The notes under the pieces: generated by a model
Database searches by the model: none
What the model was told of the DNA's origin: nothing
Seen by the model: only the letters and a program-made list of their open reading frames with translations
Position numbers and translations under genes: made by a program
Origin: Theocolax elegans
Taxonomy: Eukaryota; Arthropoda; Insecta; Hymenoptera; Cerocephalidae
DNA length: 64,000 bases
Direction of reading: 5' to 3'
NCBI GenBank assembly: GCA_026168455.1
Contig: CM047427.1
Location: forward strand, 57,550,749-57,614,748
In this document: one piece after another, positions 35,481 through 44,591 of the stretch
Layout: every line of letters begins with the position of its first letter
Position numbering within the stretch: the stretch's first letter is position 1

Positions 35481-36182
35481 GAGATATATTTTTACTACGT
35501 CCACGTCGTTATCTCTGGGTAGTGCTAAACGTAAATGCTTAAAATCTGTTTTTTTCGAAAACCATGAACTTTTATAAAAATTTATAAACATTAAAAATGT
35601 CTTAGAATCAATCAAAAAATACTAGAAAATTTTTTCAGAATTTTTGGAAAAAACTTTTTTTTTAAACATCGGAAAAATCGAAATTTTCAAAATTTTTCTC
35701 AAATCACTTTGGAAAAATTTTCTAGCATTCTTTCATCAATTATAAGACATTTTAACTTTTTGAAAATTTTTACTAAAGTCAATAGTTTTCGAGAAAAAAA
35801 ATGGTAAAGATTTACGATGACGTTTATGTGGTTTGGGTCCTGTAGCCGCCATTTTGAAAAAAAAATCGTACTTATAAAAATTGCCCATTAAACTTCAGCA
35901 ATTTTGTGCACAGATGATTGAACGCAACTTCATATATTGTCGCGTTTTATGTCTGAAAAAAAATCGTAAACTTTTAGAATGACAGATTTTTTGCTATTTT
36001 TTTGCAAAGAAACGGTCATATTTTTTTTAAAGGCAAAATTTTTCAATTTTAACCACGGATTCGGATTTTGCAGACAAAATACATAAGAAATCATGTACGA
36101 GACCCATTTATGACTCGATTACATGCATGAAATTTCGCATCGAAATCATGATGTAAAATTGACAGTTTTGGTCGTTAATGGG
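35481..36182 (+). other. 3' terminal region of the piggyBac element
   Basis: AT-rich, no gene. It starts with CAAAGGAGATATATTTTTAC, which resembles the sequence following the minisatellite of the other piggyBac at 43766. It ends CGTTAATGGG followed by TTAA (36183-36186), i.e. a terminus starting CCC when read inward, as piggyBac ends usually do. The last 225 bp recur at 39593-39817 with the same TTAA. Confidence 0.6.
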
Positions 36183-36186
36183 TTAA

Positions 36187-36644
36187 TTGCGGTTAACAAC
36201 AAAATGGGCCATCCAGGCCCCATCGAGATCTTCGCCTGCGGCAGACTAGCTCCCAGAACCCGCTGTTCGGGTACCGGCGTACCCGAACACACTCCCGAGT
36301 TTTACTCAATAATCATACACTGAGGGGGGGGGGGAGGGTCACGGTATTATAAAAACGGACATACCGGTCGACGCCTCGAAGATGGCCCAAGCCGATCTCG
36401 GTCCCGGTGGTCTCCTGGGCAGCGGAGACCCTTGTCAGCAGAGGATGAGCAAGCGGACCAATGCCGCGGCGAGCACTTCGCGACCCGCTTTTGCACTCGT
36501 GCACGACCCCGTCCTTCACTCACTCTATTTTCACATGTGCAATCACACGCGGCCGCACGAGGATACTCTCGGATGCCTTACACAATAAAAACTATAATTC
36601 GGCACCGGTAGATGTTTCATTCACCTCGAGCGGCGGATCAGGAC
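36187..36644. other. GC-rich segment of unknown origin
   Basis: About 450 bp clearly richer in GC than anything nearby. It has a run of 11-12 G near 36323 and a perfect 10-bp hairpin (GTTCGGGTAC, 36265-36274, with its complement at 36279-36288). The short open frames on both strands look coincidental. It begins at the TTAA end of the piggyBac and ends at the inverted arm. I do not recognise it. Confidence 0.5.
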
Positions 36645-36998
36645 ATACTAAATAGGCAATTGACTAATTTCCCGAAAAAGGGATGAGAGAGGGGAAACTC
36701 ATACATACACTCTTGCGCCGTCATTCGTACGTATTGTTTTACGCGTAATTGTACACTTTAAACTGTGTGACACTTTGTGAGTTAAAGTAAACGAGTATCG
36801 TCGGTTGGCCTTGACATACCAAAGGCTCCGACGGCTTACAATTATTATGAATTTAAATATTCCATTCGCCGCGAATAGATAGTGTGACAATTTCCGTCAC
36901 AATGTTTTTGAGTGGAATGCCATTAAGTGTATAATTTCTTACGTAGAATAATTGAACGTATGTGAATTGTGAATAATTGTAATTTTATTTTATTACAG

Positions 36999-37115
36999 AT
37001 GGCAAATGATGTACAACCAGCCTTGCTTGATCTAAAAAAGCGGTATATGGGAAACCGTGAAACCTTTCAACCAATAATTGTTGCAGTCGGACCAGCTTTG
37101 CGTATTAAAAATTAG
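36999..37115 (+). CDS. small exon-like ORF, 38 residues (right arm copy)
   Basis: ATG at 36999 immediately after TTTTATTTTATTACAG, a strong acceptor, and TAG at 37113-37115. Product MANDVQPALLDLKKRYMGN and onward, ending GPALRIKN. No motif recognised. It could be an exon of the downstream C2H2 transposon gene (37733), interrupted by a SINE, or a host exon carried in the duplication. Confidence 0.3.
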   Translation: MANDVQPALLDLKKRYMGNRETFQPIIVAVGPALRIKN

Positions 37116-37247
37116 TATGTGGTTGAAGTAGTTTTTTTGTATATTTTTTACTTTGGATTGTAATTACCCAATAAATACTAAAACTATTTGGGTTTTTCTA
37201 CAACAAATTTTATTTAACATTAAAACCAATACGGACGAACTTACGAT

Positions 37248-37653
37248 TTTTTTTTTTTTTTTTTTTTTTGTTATTAACGTCGCTCTATTTATGCTGCCAG
37301 GGCTAATCAGCGACGGAGGTGAACGGTGTGTCTGTAAACAAAGCACATGTAGTTGAAACAGTGGTGCTTGTGTCCATCGGAAGATATCATCGGTCACTGT
37401 AATTAGTCTAATAATTACAGTTTCCTGTCCTCCCGATGGAACCACCGCGATCCTCTTTACATCTTCGCGTCCCTAACGTTCCCTATAGTTCAAATGCCCG
37501 TGCCTCTCATGCACTGACAAGTGCACGAAACGCACGCGCACCTGAACTGGCGTCACATTATAGTGACACGCCGAGCCACTGAGTCGCGGTGTTCGAAAAA
37601 TGCACATGAAAAAATTTTCAGAGGTACACGTCAGGGATCGAACCTACGACCCT
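37248..37653 (-). mobile_element. tRNA-derived SINE (right arm copy)
   Basis: Inverted copy of the SINE at 29313-29715, flanked by the same target duplication (CGAACTTACGAT, 37236-37247 and 37654-37665). The poly(A/T) tract is longer (about 22). Confidence 0.85.
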
Positions 37654-37732
37654 CGAACTTACGATTGATGCAACTGTTCTTGTAGGACATATTAACAGTG
37701 TATAAAATTATAATTTTACTTAACTATTAAAG

Positions 37733-38410
37733 ATGAGTTCGATAATTTGCTTTTATTGTCAATGTACCTTTGAATATTATAAATTGTTATTTGATCATAT
37801 ATCTAAATATCACAAAAAATCTGCTAACTATCGATGTTTTATAAAGGATTGTAATAGAATATATAATTCAATAGATTCATTTCACAAACATGTTCTGCAA
37901 AAACATTATCTTTATTTTGTTAAAACTTAATGTAGTCTTGGTGCTGATGAAATGCATTATGCAAGTAATAGTGTTCCTCAAGAAATAGAATATAACGACG
38001 AAAGCATTGCGAATATCTACAAAAGTGACACTGATGAATCGATGATTTATTCATCATCAGATGAAGTTTATGTCGATAATAAACATGTAGATTTTTATTG
38101 CGAGAACCACTCAAAGGCATCCTAACAAAATATGCTGCAAGTATTGTAAATTTAAAAAATAATCCAAGGAATTACACAAATATTATTATTAATGAAAATA
38201 AACAGTTTTTAGTTGAATTATTAAAAATGTTGAAACAAGAACTCGTAATTTAGTTGAATATGGATGACCTAGAAAAAAAAACAAGTTTTAGATTCGTTAA
38301 TGGATAATTTTTGTAATTGCTTCGATTTTATTAATAAAGAACAAAAACGATTAACATTATGTAAGCAATTAAATACATATATTGAGCCTATTAGGTATTG
38401 CTTTTGGTGA
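37733..38410 (+). pseudogene. C2H2-finger N-terminal half of a DNA-transposon protein (right arm copy)
   Basis: ATG at 37733 opens 65 codons with two C2H2-like fingers (C-x2-C...H-x4-H and C-x4-C...H-x4-H). After the TAA the same frame continues with an acidic linker (EIEYNDESIANIYKSDTDES). Frameshifted blocks follow (PLKGILTKYAASIVNLKNNP; DSLMDNFCNCFDFINKEQKR; LNTYIEPIRY). The blocks match the N-terminal half of the animal MHD-x2-EG transposon family, so this is the missing half of the type of protein seen at 6910-7963. It is decayed, and the catalytic part is absent here. Confidence 0.6.
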
Positions 38411-39316
38411 ACGAGAGTATTATAAAAAAGCACGGACCTCAACTAAACTAAACGAAACAAAAAAAAAATTAGTTTAGTTTCGTTATTGCATAATAAGACT
38501 AAACAAATTGTTTTATTTGTATTTCGGTTTATTTTGTTATAACATAACTAAATTTTTGTAGAATAACGTTATTTTACAACATAACTAAATACATTTAAGA
38601 CGTTATGAAACTAAACAAAATTTGATTTATTTCTGTTTTTGTTTAAACAAACTAAACTTTAAATATTAATGTTTTTGTTTAATAAAAAAGTAACTAACAC
38701 TAATATTGCATTGATTTGTTTAGTTTTTGAAATTAAACGTTACTAAATAACGTTAATATAAAGTACAGAAGGCTTTATAAATGGACAATTCACTATTCAT
38801 TCATTACAAGTTTGTTGTATTAAAAAAACGAGCGCACTATAACAATTTCCTTATTTATTCAAATTAAAAAGCGAGCGCAGTACAGCAATTTGCGTGTTCT
38901 GAAAATACAAGAATCTTTGTAACCTTAAAGTATGCGGCGTAGGATTGAATCAGAAATAAGATGCTGCTTTCAAATTTCTCGATTATCTCTCCAAATGCGG
39001 ATATACAAATACGGGAATGTCATACTCAACGTGGCACAATGTTTGTGCGCAAAGTACGCGAATGTGCGCGACAGTAAAATTACGCAGTTGCTGCGCGGAC
39101 ATTCACGCTCGTTCGTGATTGGATATATGGTACCTATATTCTTTAGGAACGGACCGGGCTCTTGAATCTGTAATTAATCACGATGGCGCGCGCGTGTTTA
39201 CTTTATTAAGTTAGCCGTATCGACGAAAGAAAAGAAGACTTTATTACATATTGATAAATGATTGATAAAAAATTTATTAATGCCTAGATTGTAATCAATC
39301 TTAAGGCAATGGAATA

Positions 39317-39588
39317 GTAGATTTTTATTGCAAGAACCACTCAAAGGCATCCTAACAAAATATGCTGCAAGTATTGTAAATTTAAAAAATAATCCAAGGA
39401 ATTACACAAATATTATTATTAATGAAAATAAACAGTTTTTAGTTGAATTATTAAAAATGTTGAAACAAGAACTCGTAATTTAGTTGAATATGGATGACCT
39501 AAAAAAAAAAACAAGTTTTAGATTCGTTAATGGATAATTTTTGTAATTGCTTCGATTTTATTAATAAAGAACAAAAACGATTAACATT
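39317..39588 (+). repeat. direct copy of 38097-38358
   Basis: A 270-bp direct repeat of part of the C2H2 transposon remnant, starting GTAGATTTTTATTGC and ending ATTAACATT. It begins exactly where the inverted arm ends. Confidence 0.85.
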
Positions 39589-39592
39589 GTTT

Positions 39593-39821
39593 AAAAATCG
39601 TAAACTTTTAGAATGACAGATTTTTTGCTATTTTTTTGCAAAAAAATGGCCATATTTGTTTTAAAGGCAAAATTTTTCAATTTTAACCACGGATTCGGAT
39701 TCTGTAGACAAAAATACATAAGAAATCATGTACGAGACCCATTTATGACTCGATTACATGCATGAAATTTCGCATCGAAATCATGATGTAAAATTGACAG
39801 TTTTGGTCGTTAATGGGTTAA
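39593..39821 (+). repeat. direct copy of the piggyBac 3' end (35958-36186)
   Basis: A near-identical copy of the last 225 bp of the piggyBac element, including the CGTTAATGGG end and TTAA (39818-39821). It lies 4 bp after the previous repeat, joining two segments that are not neighbours in the source region. Confidence 0.85.
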
Positions 39822-40678
39822 TGCTTTTACTTTAAATTATTAATTCTTTCAGTAATTATTGTTCTCCCCGCTCCCGCCGACATATTTATCATTTAATTTA
39901 ATCGTGTTGAGGCAAGGAGGATTGCCCGAATCCTTCGCACCGTGGGTCGCAGCAAACTTGTTCATGGCAACACTTGCTGGCAACCTTCGCGAAATAAATA
40001 AATAAATTGTGCAACGCGGCCCAACGGTTACTATTAATTATTAAAATTAATTATTATTACCGGGTTCGCAAATACCACGTCACAACATAAACGTATATAT
40101 TGTACGCAAAATTGTGTCTTATTTGTATTCAATAACGTTCAAACAAATTATATGTTAAATTACCTCTACTCTTAATATAAATAATTCATATCGTTTCTGC
40201 AGAGATAATTTGTGAGCTGGTTCGTTTGCCTGTGAACGTTTTCTCTCTCTACTGCTCTTCGGTTTTACAATATGGCATAAGAGGTATAAGGTAATAAAAT
40301 CTTCTTTCTCTGCACAATATCAAACATTTACTATCATTAGAAATAAATGGTTGCATTTCAAAGAAAACGTAAAAAATTATTTTTGATTTCTGATTTTTGA
40401 TTTTTGATTTTGATTATATATTATATATACATATTTACGAACGATAAATTCAATTTATTGCAAATAACTTGCGACTCGGTCTAAGACGTCGCAAACTGGT
40501 TGGTGGTTTTTTCCACCACCAGATGGAGACTACTATCTCTCTACACTCGTTGGAGAGATCGTCGTCTCTTTTCTATATATATAGCCGTAGAACATCTTGC
40601 GACAGGCGTCTAAGGTAAGATCTCCAGTTCCTTACTGAGGAGTCCAAGCTGGAGATCCAGGACGAAACGCCTTTAATT
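39822..40678. other. non-coding stretch
   Basis: About 850 bp, AT-rich at first and more mixed from 40470 onward (GTTGGTGGTTTTTTCCACCA is an imperfect hairpin near 40500). No gene or known element recognised. Confidence 0.4.
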
Positions 40679-40881
40679 AATTTTTCACCACACGTAGACC
40701 GAAAGTACCACATTCCCTCCCGGCACCGAAAAAGGAATGTGTTATTTTCGGCCTACTGGTGCAGAGTGACCAGTTGGCGATTTTTTTTCCTTTTCTCTCT
40801 TACGTATATTGATGTTTATTAAGCAAGAGTAACAAGGAGAAAAAATCGCCATCTGGCAACCCTGTACTGGTGGTGAAAAAT
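40679..40881. mobile_element. nested hairpin element
   Basis: An outer inverted repeat (ATTTTTCACCAC at 40679 with GTGGTGAAAAAT to 40881) encloses two further stems: CCGAAAGTACCACATTCC (40699-40716) with 40734-40751, and a diverged 35-bp stem around CAGTTGGCGATTTTTTTT (about 40754-40790) with about 40838-40872. It looks like a MITE or a nest of MITEs. The ORF at 40800-41045 (minus) is an artefact of these palindromes. Confidence 0.5.
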
Positions 40882-41014
40882 AGTATACATCCCACGGGAG
40901 GTAAAATGGTCACCCCATAGCACATGTTTGCCACCCTCGCCTTCGGCTCAGGTGCCAATTTACATGTGCTATGGACTGACCAATACTTTACCTCCCTAGG
41001 TGTGTAATATACTA
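40881..41014. mobile_element. 134-bp hairpin MITE
   Basis: The two halves form an almost continuous 50-bp stem: TAGTATA, then GGGAGGTAAAATGGTC and CCATAGCACATGT on the left pair with ACATGTGCTATGG, GACCAATACTTTACCTCCC and TATACTA on the right. The loop is about 25 nt and GC-rich (CTCGCCTTCGGC). No coding capacity. Confidence 0.65.
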
Positions 41015-41402
41015 TAAAAGGCTGTGCTCTGGGAAATTCCACCAACCATAGTGGACAAAGAGAACGATAGGCCCGCTTTATTTTAATTTAAAGCATTTAG
41101 TTCGAGTGAGACCGATATTATATATTATATATTTTTGATTTCATTTGCCTGAATTTAATTCACCAGGTTTTAAAAGTTCAGCTAATGTAGCCTTTTCTCT
41201 ACAACCTATGCTAGTAGAATTGAAATTAGAGATAATATATGGTTTCATAAGAATCCATCTATTTGGTCCAATGAATAAATTGTTTGGATACAATAAATTG
41301 AAATTAATGCCAAACTAAATAGCCGGTTAAAATATAAATTTTGTAATTTTTGATTGCAAATAATAAAGTTCTACATAAATAAATTATTATAATTGAACGT
41401 AC
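41015..41402. other. AT-rich stretch, probably intronic
   Basis: No firm feature. On the minus strand a short frame near 41275-41150 could be a further exon of the gene ending at 41403 but lacks support. Confidence 0.3.
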
Positions 41403-41997
41403 CAGTTCCATAGCAGCTTGAATTTGTAGGCATGGAAATCTATTTATATAATCATACACCAAAAGAGTCGTCTCAGTTAAAATGGTCCTTCGGTGGATAT
41501 ATGTAGATGTCCATTTTTGGACCAACTCGTTCCAAGGTTCCAAATGTCTATTGAGCCAGACAATGTCTTCGTCACCTGTACAAAAATATGAAGATACTTA
41601 AATTAAGACAGCAATATAAGTGATTATATATTGTAAATTAATTCAATACTATATGCAAATTAAACAAGATAGTTGTACGAGTTCCTAAATTTAAAAAAAT
41701 ACAGAATAAAAAAAATTATATATATAATGTGAAGTTAGGAAAATTCACTTACTATTTATTAATGCAACTTGATTATCATTTAAAATTTGTGGTTGCTACT
41801 ATACGTTCTTAGGAAGTAGCAATTGGTCCTCTCGCAAACATTTTTTAATATAATTGTAATTATACCATAATTTGTCACTAGCTAGTGTGCACCTTTCTCC
41901 TTCTTGTACGAAAGATGTAAAATAAGTGGCTAAATTTTCAGTTTTAAAAATAGACACTATTTCACGTGCTAAAAGTTCGAAGTGGGACTTCTTTATT
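41403..41997 (-). pseudogene. decayed spliced gene of unknown family, exons at 41753-41997 and 41403-41575
   Basis: The upstream exon (41997-41753) follows ATATTTTTTCAG and ends at a GTAAGTG donor. The next (41575-41403) follows TTTTTGTACAG and ends at GTACGT. The phases agree across the 177-bp intron. Products: KKSHFELLAREIVSIFKTEN and LASDKLWYNYNYIKKCLRED from the first, and DIVWLNRHLEPWNELVQKWT and NRFPCLQIQAAMEL from the second. I have a sense of this pattern (a W-x5-PW motif after a helical region) from uncharacterised multi-exon insect and cnidarian proteins, but cannot name a function. Two adjacent in-frame TAG codons near 41806 suggest a pseudogene. Related exons lie upstream at 42310-42519 and 44305-44588. 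Confidence 0.5.
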
Positions 41998-42017
41998 CTG
42001 AAAAAATATATTATTTT

Positions 42018-42245
42018 ATGACCGACGCGGTGGCGGAAGTGATGGGGACACACCTCGGTCGATCGCGAAAGTTAAGCAGCGCTGAGCGCGGTTAGTACTT
42101 GGATGGGAGACCATTCTCGTGCGGCTTTCGTGATCGGTTAGGTGTTTTTTCACATTCCACGACGCAAGCGGGAGGTGTGGAACGTTCTGTTTCGGTGTCA
42201 TGGCCTACGTAATGTGACTTAGACACCCAAACAGAAAATTTCGAA
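42018..42245 (+). mobile_element. 5S-rRNA-derived SINE (SINE3-like)
   Basis: About 42059-42113 is strikingly similar to the middle of 5S rRNA, including the internal pol III promoter: GATCGCGAAAGTTAAGCAGC, then GCGGTTAGTACTTGGATGGG and GAGACC. The flanks do not form the 5S helix I, and the sequence continues with unrelated DNA. It is therefore a SINE or 5S pseudogene, not a 5S gene. It lies in an intron of the decayed minus-strand gene. Confidence 0.7.
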
Positions 42246-42309
42246 GAAACCGGGTCATCTTCGATGAGGTTTTCCCTGTTTCACAGGTTTCCCTCTCTAT
42301 ATAATACTT

Positions 42310-42519
42310 ATAAAACTATATAATACTTATTAATTAGAATCATACACAAGTTTTTGTAAAGTTTCATCCTCAGAAATATCTTGTAGCATGTAAGTTTTCT
42401 CTCGTCCAATGACCACTCGTACAAGTCTAAATTTTAAGTGCTTACTTAGTAGTCTTTTCTCTTCCAAAGAATTGTACGATTTTAATATAGCTGTTCCATC
42501 ACTATGCTTCTTAAACTTT
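42310..42519 (-). pseudogene. further exon of the decayed minus-strand gene
   Basis: The minus-strand frame reads KKHSDGTAILKSYNSLEEKR, then KFRLVRVVIGREKTYMLQDI and SEDETLQKLVYDSN. It is open for about 60 codons and richer in charged residues than chance AT-rich frames. It is cut at its 5' side by the TTAA (42520-42523) of the piggyBac element. The donor is uncertain (perhaps GTGTATG near 42352). The order of exons suits a single gene running 44588 to 41403. Confidence 0.45.
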
Positions 42520-42721
42520 TTAAGGTCGATATATCGACCACTTCGGTATCATATTATTTTGGAATTGTTTCGGAGGTAATATTATATGGTGAATACAGGA
42601 AACATAGTGTTATCATTCTAAAAAGTATATTCGACCTTGAAATAGTGATTTCAAAGTCAAATTTTTATTCGGTATTTCGACTTGAAAATTGGTATATCAA
42701 CGTATTTTAATGCTTTGAATA

Positions 42722-43564
42722 TACTGTGATACTGCATTCATTTTGGGTTTTATTGTCTACACATTTGGGTGTTACTGGGGATATTGTCACTCATTTCTTA
42801 CAACCTTATTGTTACAAGGGTCATATCATATACATAGGTAACTGGTATACATCTCCCATATTGGCATAATTTTTACATGATCGCGATACAAGAATGTGTG
42901 GCACGGTAACAACAAATAGAAAAGGAATGCCAAAATTACAAAATAATTTAAAGCGAGGTGAAGTTCAAGTTGCTCATAATAATTTGTGGATGACATTCAA
43001 CTGGCAAGATAAGCGTAGTGTTTGAATGCTTACAACTGTGCACGAATCTGAGTTCTGTACCACTGGCAAAAAACACTATCAAACCAATGAGGATATTATA
43101 AAACCACGATGCATACAATGAATACAACCAAAATATGGGTGGTATTGACAATGTAGGTAAACAATTGTCTATAACCGAAACAGTTAAAAACACAATAACA
43201 TGGTATCGCAAGTTATTTTTCCATCTTATTGATATAAGTTTATCTAATGCTTATTCTTTATATAAAATAAAAAGTGAAGGATCAACGTCTTTTCCTTCAT
43301 TCCGAATATCGGTTGTTAGATCATTATTGAAATTGGATAATACTAATAATAGCATTTCTCGTCTTGCTAGCCCTCCTACTCGATTAGTTGGTCTTCATTT
43401 TCCAAGGTTTGCTACAATTTGAAGGTGTCACTTGTGTGCTTTACGTAAAATTACTAGTCGAACAAAATACATGTGCTCTGATCGTGATATTCCTTTATGT
43501 GTAGCTCCATGTTTTGTAGAATATTACACAAAAGAGACATTATCATATAGTCAAATATTTAGAG
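42722..43564 (+). pseudogene. piggyBac transposase remnant, family 2
   Basis: Readable blocks: GNWYTSPILA, MCGTVTTNRKGMP and NLKRGEVQVAHNNLWMTFNW, then after stops MGGIDNVGKQLSITETVKNT, TWYRKLFFHLIDISL, and a cysteine-rich end (CHLCALRK, MCSDRDIPLCVAPCF). The motif normally reading DNWYTSP is GNWYTSP here, so a catalytic aspartate has become glycine. The third aspartate (MGGID) remains. The N-terminal half is missing. It is only distantly related to the piggyBac copies at 30-35 kb, whose equivalent block reads MGGVDVHDAHCNNLLP. Confidence 0.85.
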
Positions 43565-43765
43565 GTGAGAGGCAAGGGGACTCACGGAAATAAAGCACCC
43601 CAATGTGAGAGGCAAGGGGACTCACGGAAATAAAGCATCCCAACGTGAGAGGCAAGGGGACTCATGGAAATAAAGCACCCCAACGTGAGAGGTAAAGGGA
43701 CTCATGGAAATCAAGCACCCTAACGTGAGAGGCAAGGGGACTCACGGAAATCAAGCACCTCAAAG
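43564..43765. repeat. five-unit minisatellite with the same core as at 31.7-35.5 kb
   Basis: Units of about 40 bp: the core GAGAGGCAAGGGGACTCA is identical to the core of the large array, while the linker differs (CGGAAATAAAGCACCCCAAC). The array again begins immediately after a piggyBac ORF and is followed by CAAAGGGATCAAATTTTCGC, resembling the sequence after the other array. Confidence 0.9.
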
Positions 43766-44201
43766 GGATCAAATTTTCGCCACATCCACGCTGTTCTCCA
43801 CGATTCTAGGTCATGCCAAGAGCGAAAACTAATATATTTTTTCATAATACATTAGTGATAAAAATGCATGTAATGCATATCATTTTTGGATATCATTTTT
43901 GGATATCATTTTTGGACTAAACTACAAGTAATGAAGTTGACCTTGAAATACAATTTTCAAGGTCAAGGATGTCTCCTGAACATCTTTTGATATTTTTTTC
44001 GTATTCAGCGCATCCAAATATATCTAAAAGCACTTCTAACTCGCCAAATTAAATTTTTAACATTGGACTTTACGTTCCATACGGGACTGGTCGATATATC
44101 GACCACCAATTTTGTCAGGCACTCCACGTGACATATGTTTTCATTTTATGCACAAATATTGTGTAAAAAAAAGTCAAATTTCAACGTCAAAACACCCGTC
44201 C
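43766..44201. other. 3' part of the second piggyBac element
   Basis: No gene. It contains three tandem copies of ATATCATTTTTGG (about 43878-43916), an everted pair of AGGTCA-like half sites (GACCTTGAAA ... TTTCAAGGTCA, about 43940-43968), and the palindrome GGTCGATATATCGACC. Confidence 0.5.
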
Positions 44202-44304
44202 TTAAAACGTTAAGGAGTTGAGTAGTTCCTGAAAAATATATTTACAAAACTATATTTAAATAGTGATGTTTAAATAAGAATGAAGCTGGTATTTCTTATC
44301 TTAC

Positions 44305-44588
44305 AGTACTGATTTGTACTTCGCATGGGGGGCACTCAGCTTGATTTCCAATTATTTGTATGATCCTTTCTTTGAAATCTAAATTTGAAACTGCAATAAC
44401 ATTCTCACGAATTTCTTCATTTACGTAATATTAACTAATTTGTTTTTGGTAAATTTACATTATCTTGTTCTGCACCATCAATTGTATTCTGTAATGAAAT
44501 TTATAAAACAAATGTTAGATCGACCAATTAAAAATATTTTTATGTGTTCTAAATACTATTTACCTGAACAGTCTTCTCTGTCTGCCAT
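44305..44588 (-). pseudogene. first exons of the decayed minus-strand gene
   Basis: A short first exon (44588-44564) starts ATGGCAGACAGAGAAGAC and ends TTCAG with a GTAAATAG donor. The next exon (to 44305, acceptor at 44470 or 44489) gives EQDNVNLPKTN, then, after a TAG and a one-base shift, EEIRENVIAVSNLDFKERII and GNQAECPPCEVQIST, ending at GTAAGATAAG. Good splice sites with decayed coding suggest a former spliced gene whose later exons lie at 42310-42519 and 41403-41997. Function unknown. Confidence 0.5.
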
Positions 44589-44591
44589 TTT

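Larger units (their letters stand above)
36645..39316. repeat. right arm of the 2.66-kb inverted duplication
   Basis: Reverse complement of 27655-30319, with only scattered differences (for example poly(T) length in the SINE and GCTAAC for GTTAAC in the finger ORF). It ends with about 66 bp of the 3' end of LINE copy 3, although no LINE body follows. That shows the arm was copied from the left-hand location or formed by rearrangement. Confidence 0.9.
42520..44205 (+). mobile_element. second piggyBac element (different family), TTAA-flanked
   Basis: It is bounded by TTAA at 42520-42523 and 44202-44205 (or 44210-44213). The near-terminal sequences share TTTTAAGG[T/A]CG in inverted orientation. 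Both end regions contain the perfect palindrome GGTCGATATATCGACC (42524-42539 and about 44090-44105). Between them lie the transposase remnant, a short minisatellite and AT-rich DNA. It is inserted into or beside an exon of the decayed minus-strand gene. The exact ends are uncertain because alternative TTAA sites are adjacent. Confidence 0.6.

Noticed and set aside
36123..36655. Several 60-70-residue ORFs in the GC-rich segment
   Set aside because: They overlap on both strands, and none has a domain or a plausible start context.
42059..42113. A functional 5S rRNA gene
   Set aside because: Only the central control region matches well; helix I ends are not complementary and there is no proper terminator. 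It fits a SINE3-like element.
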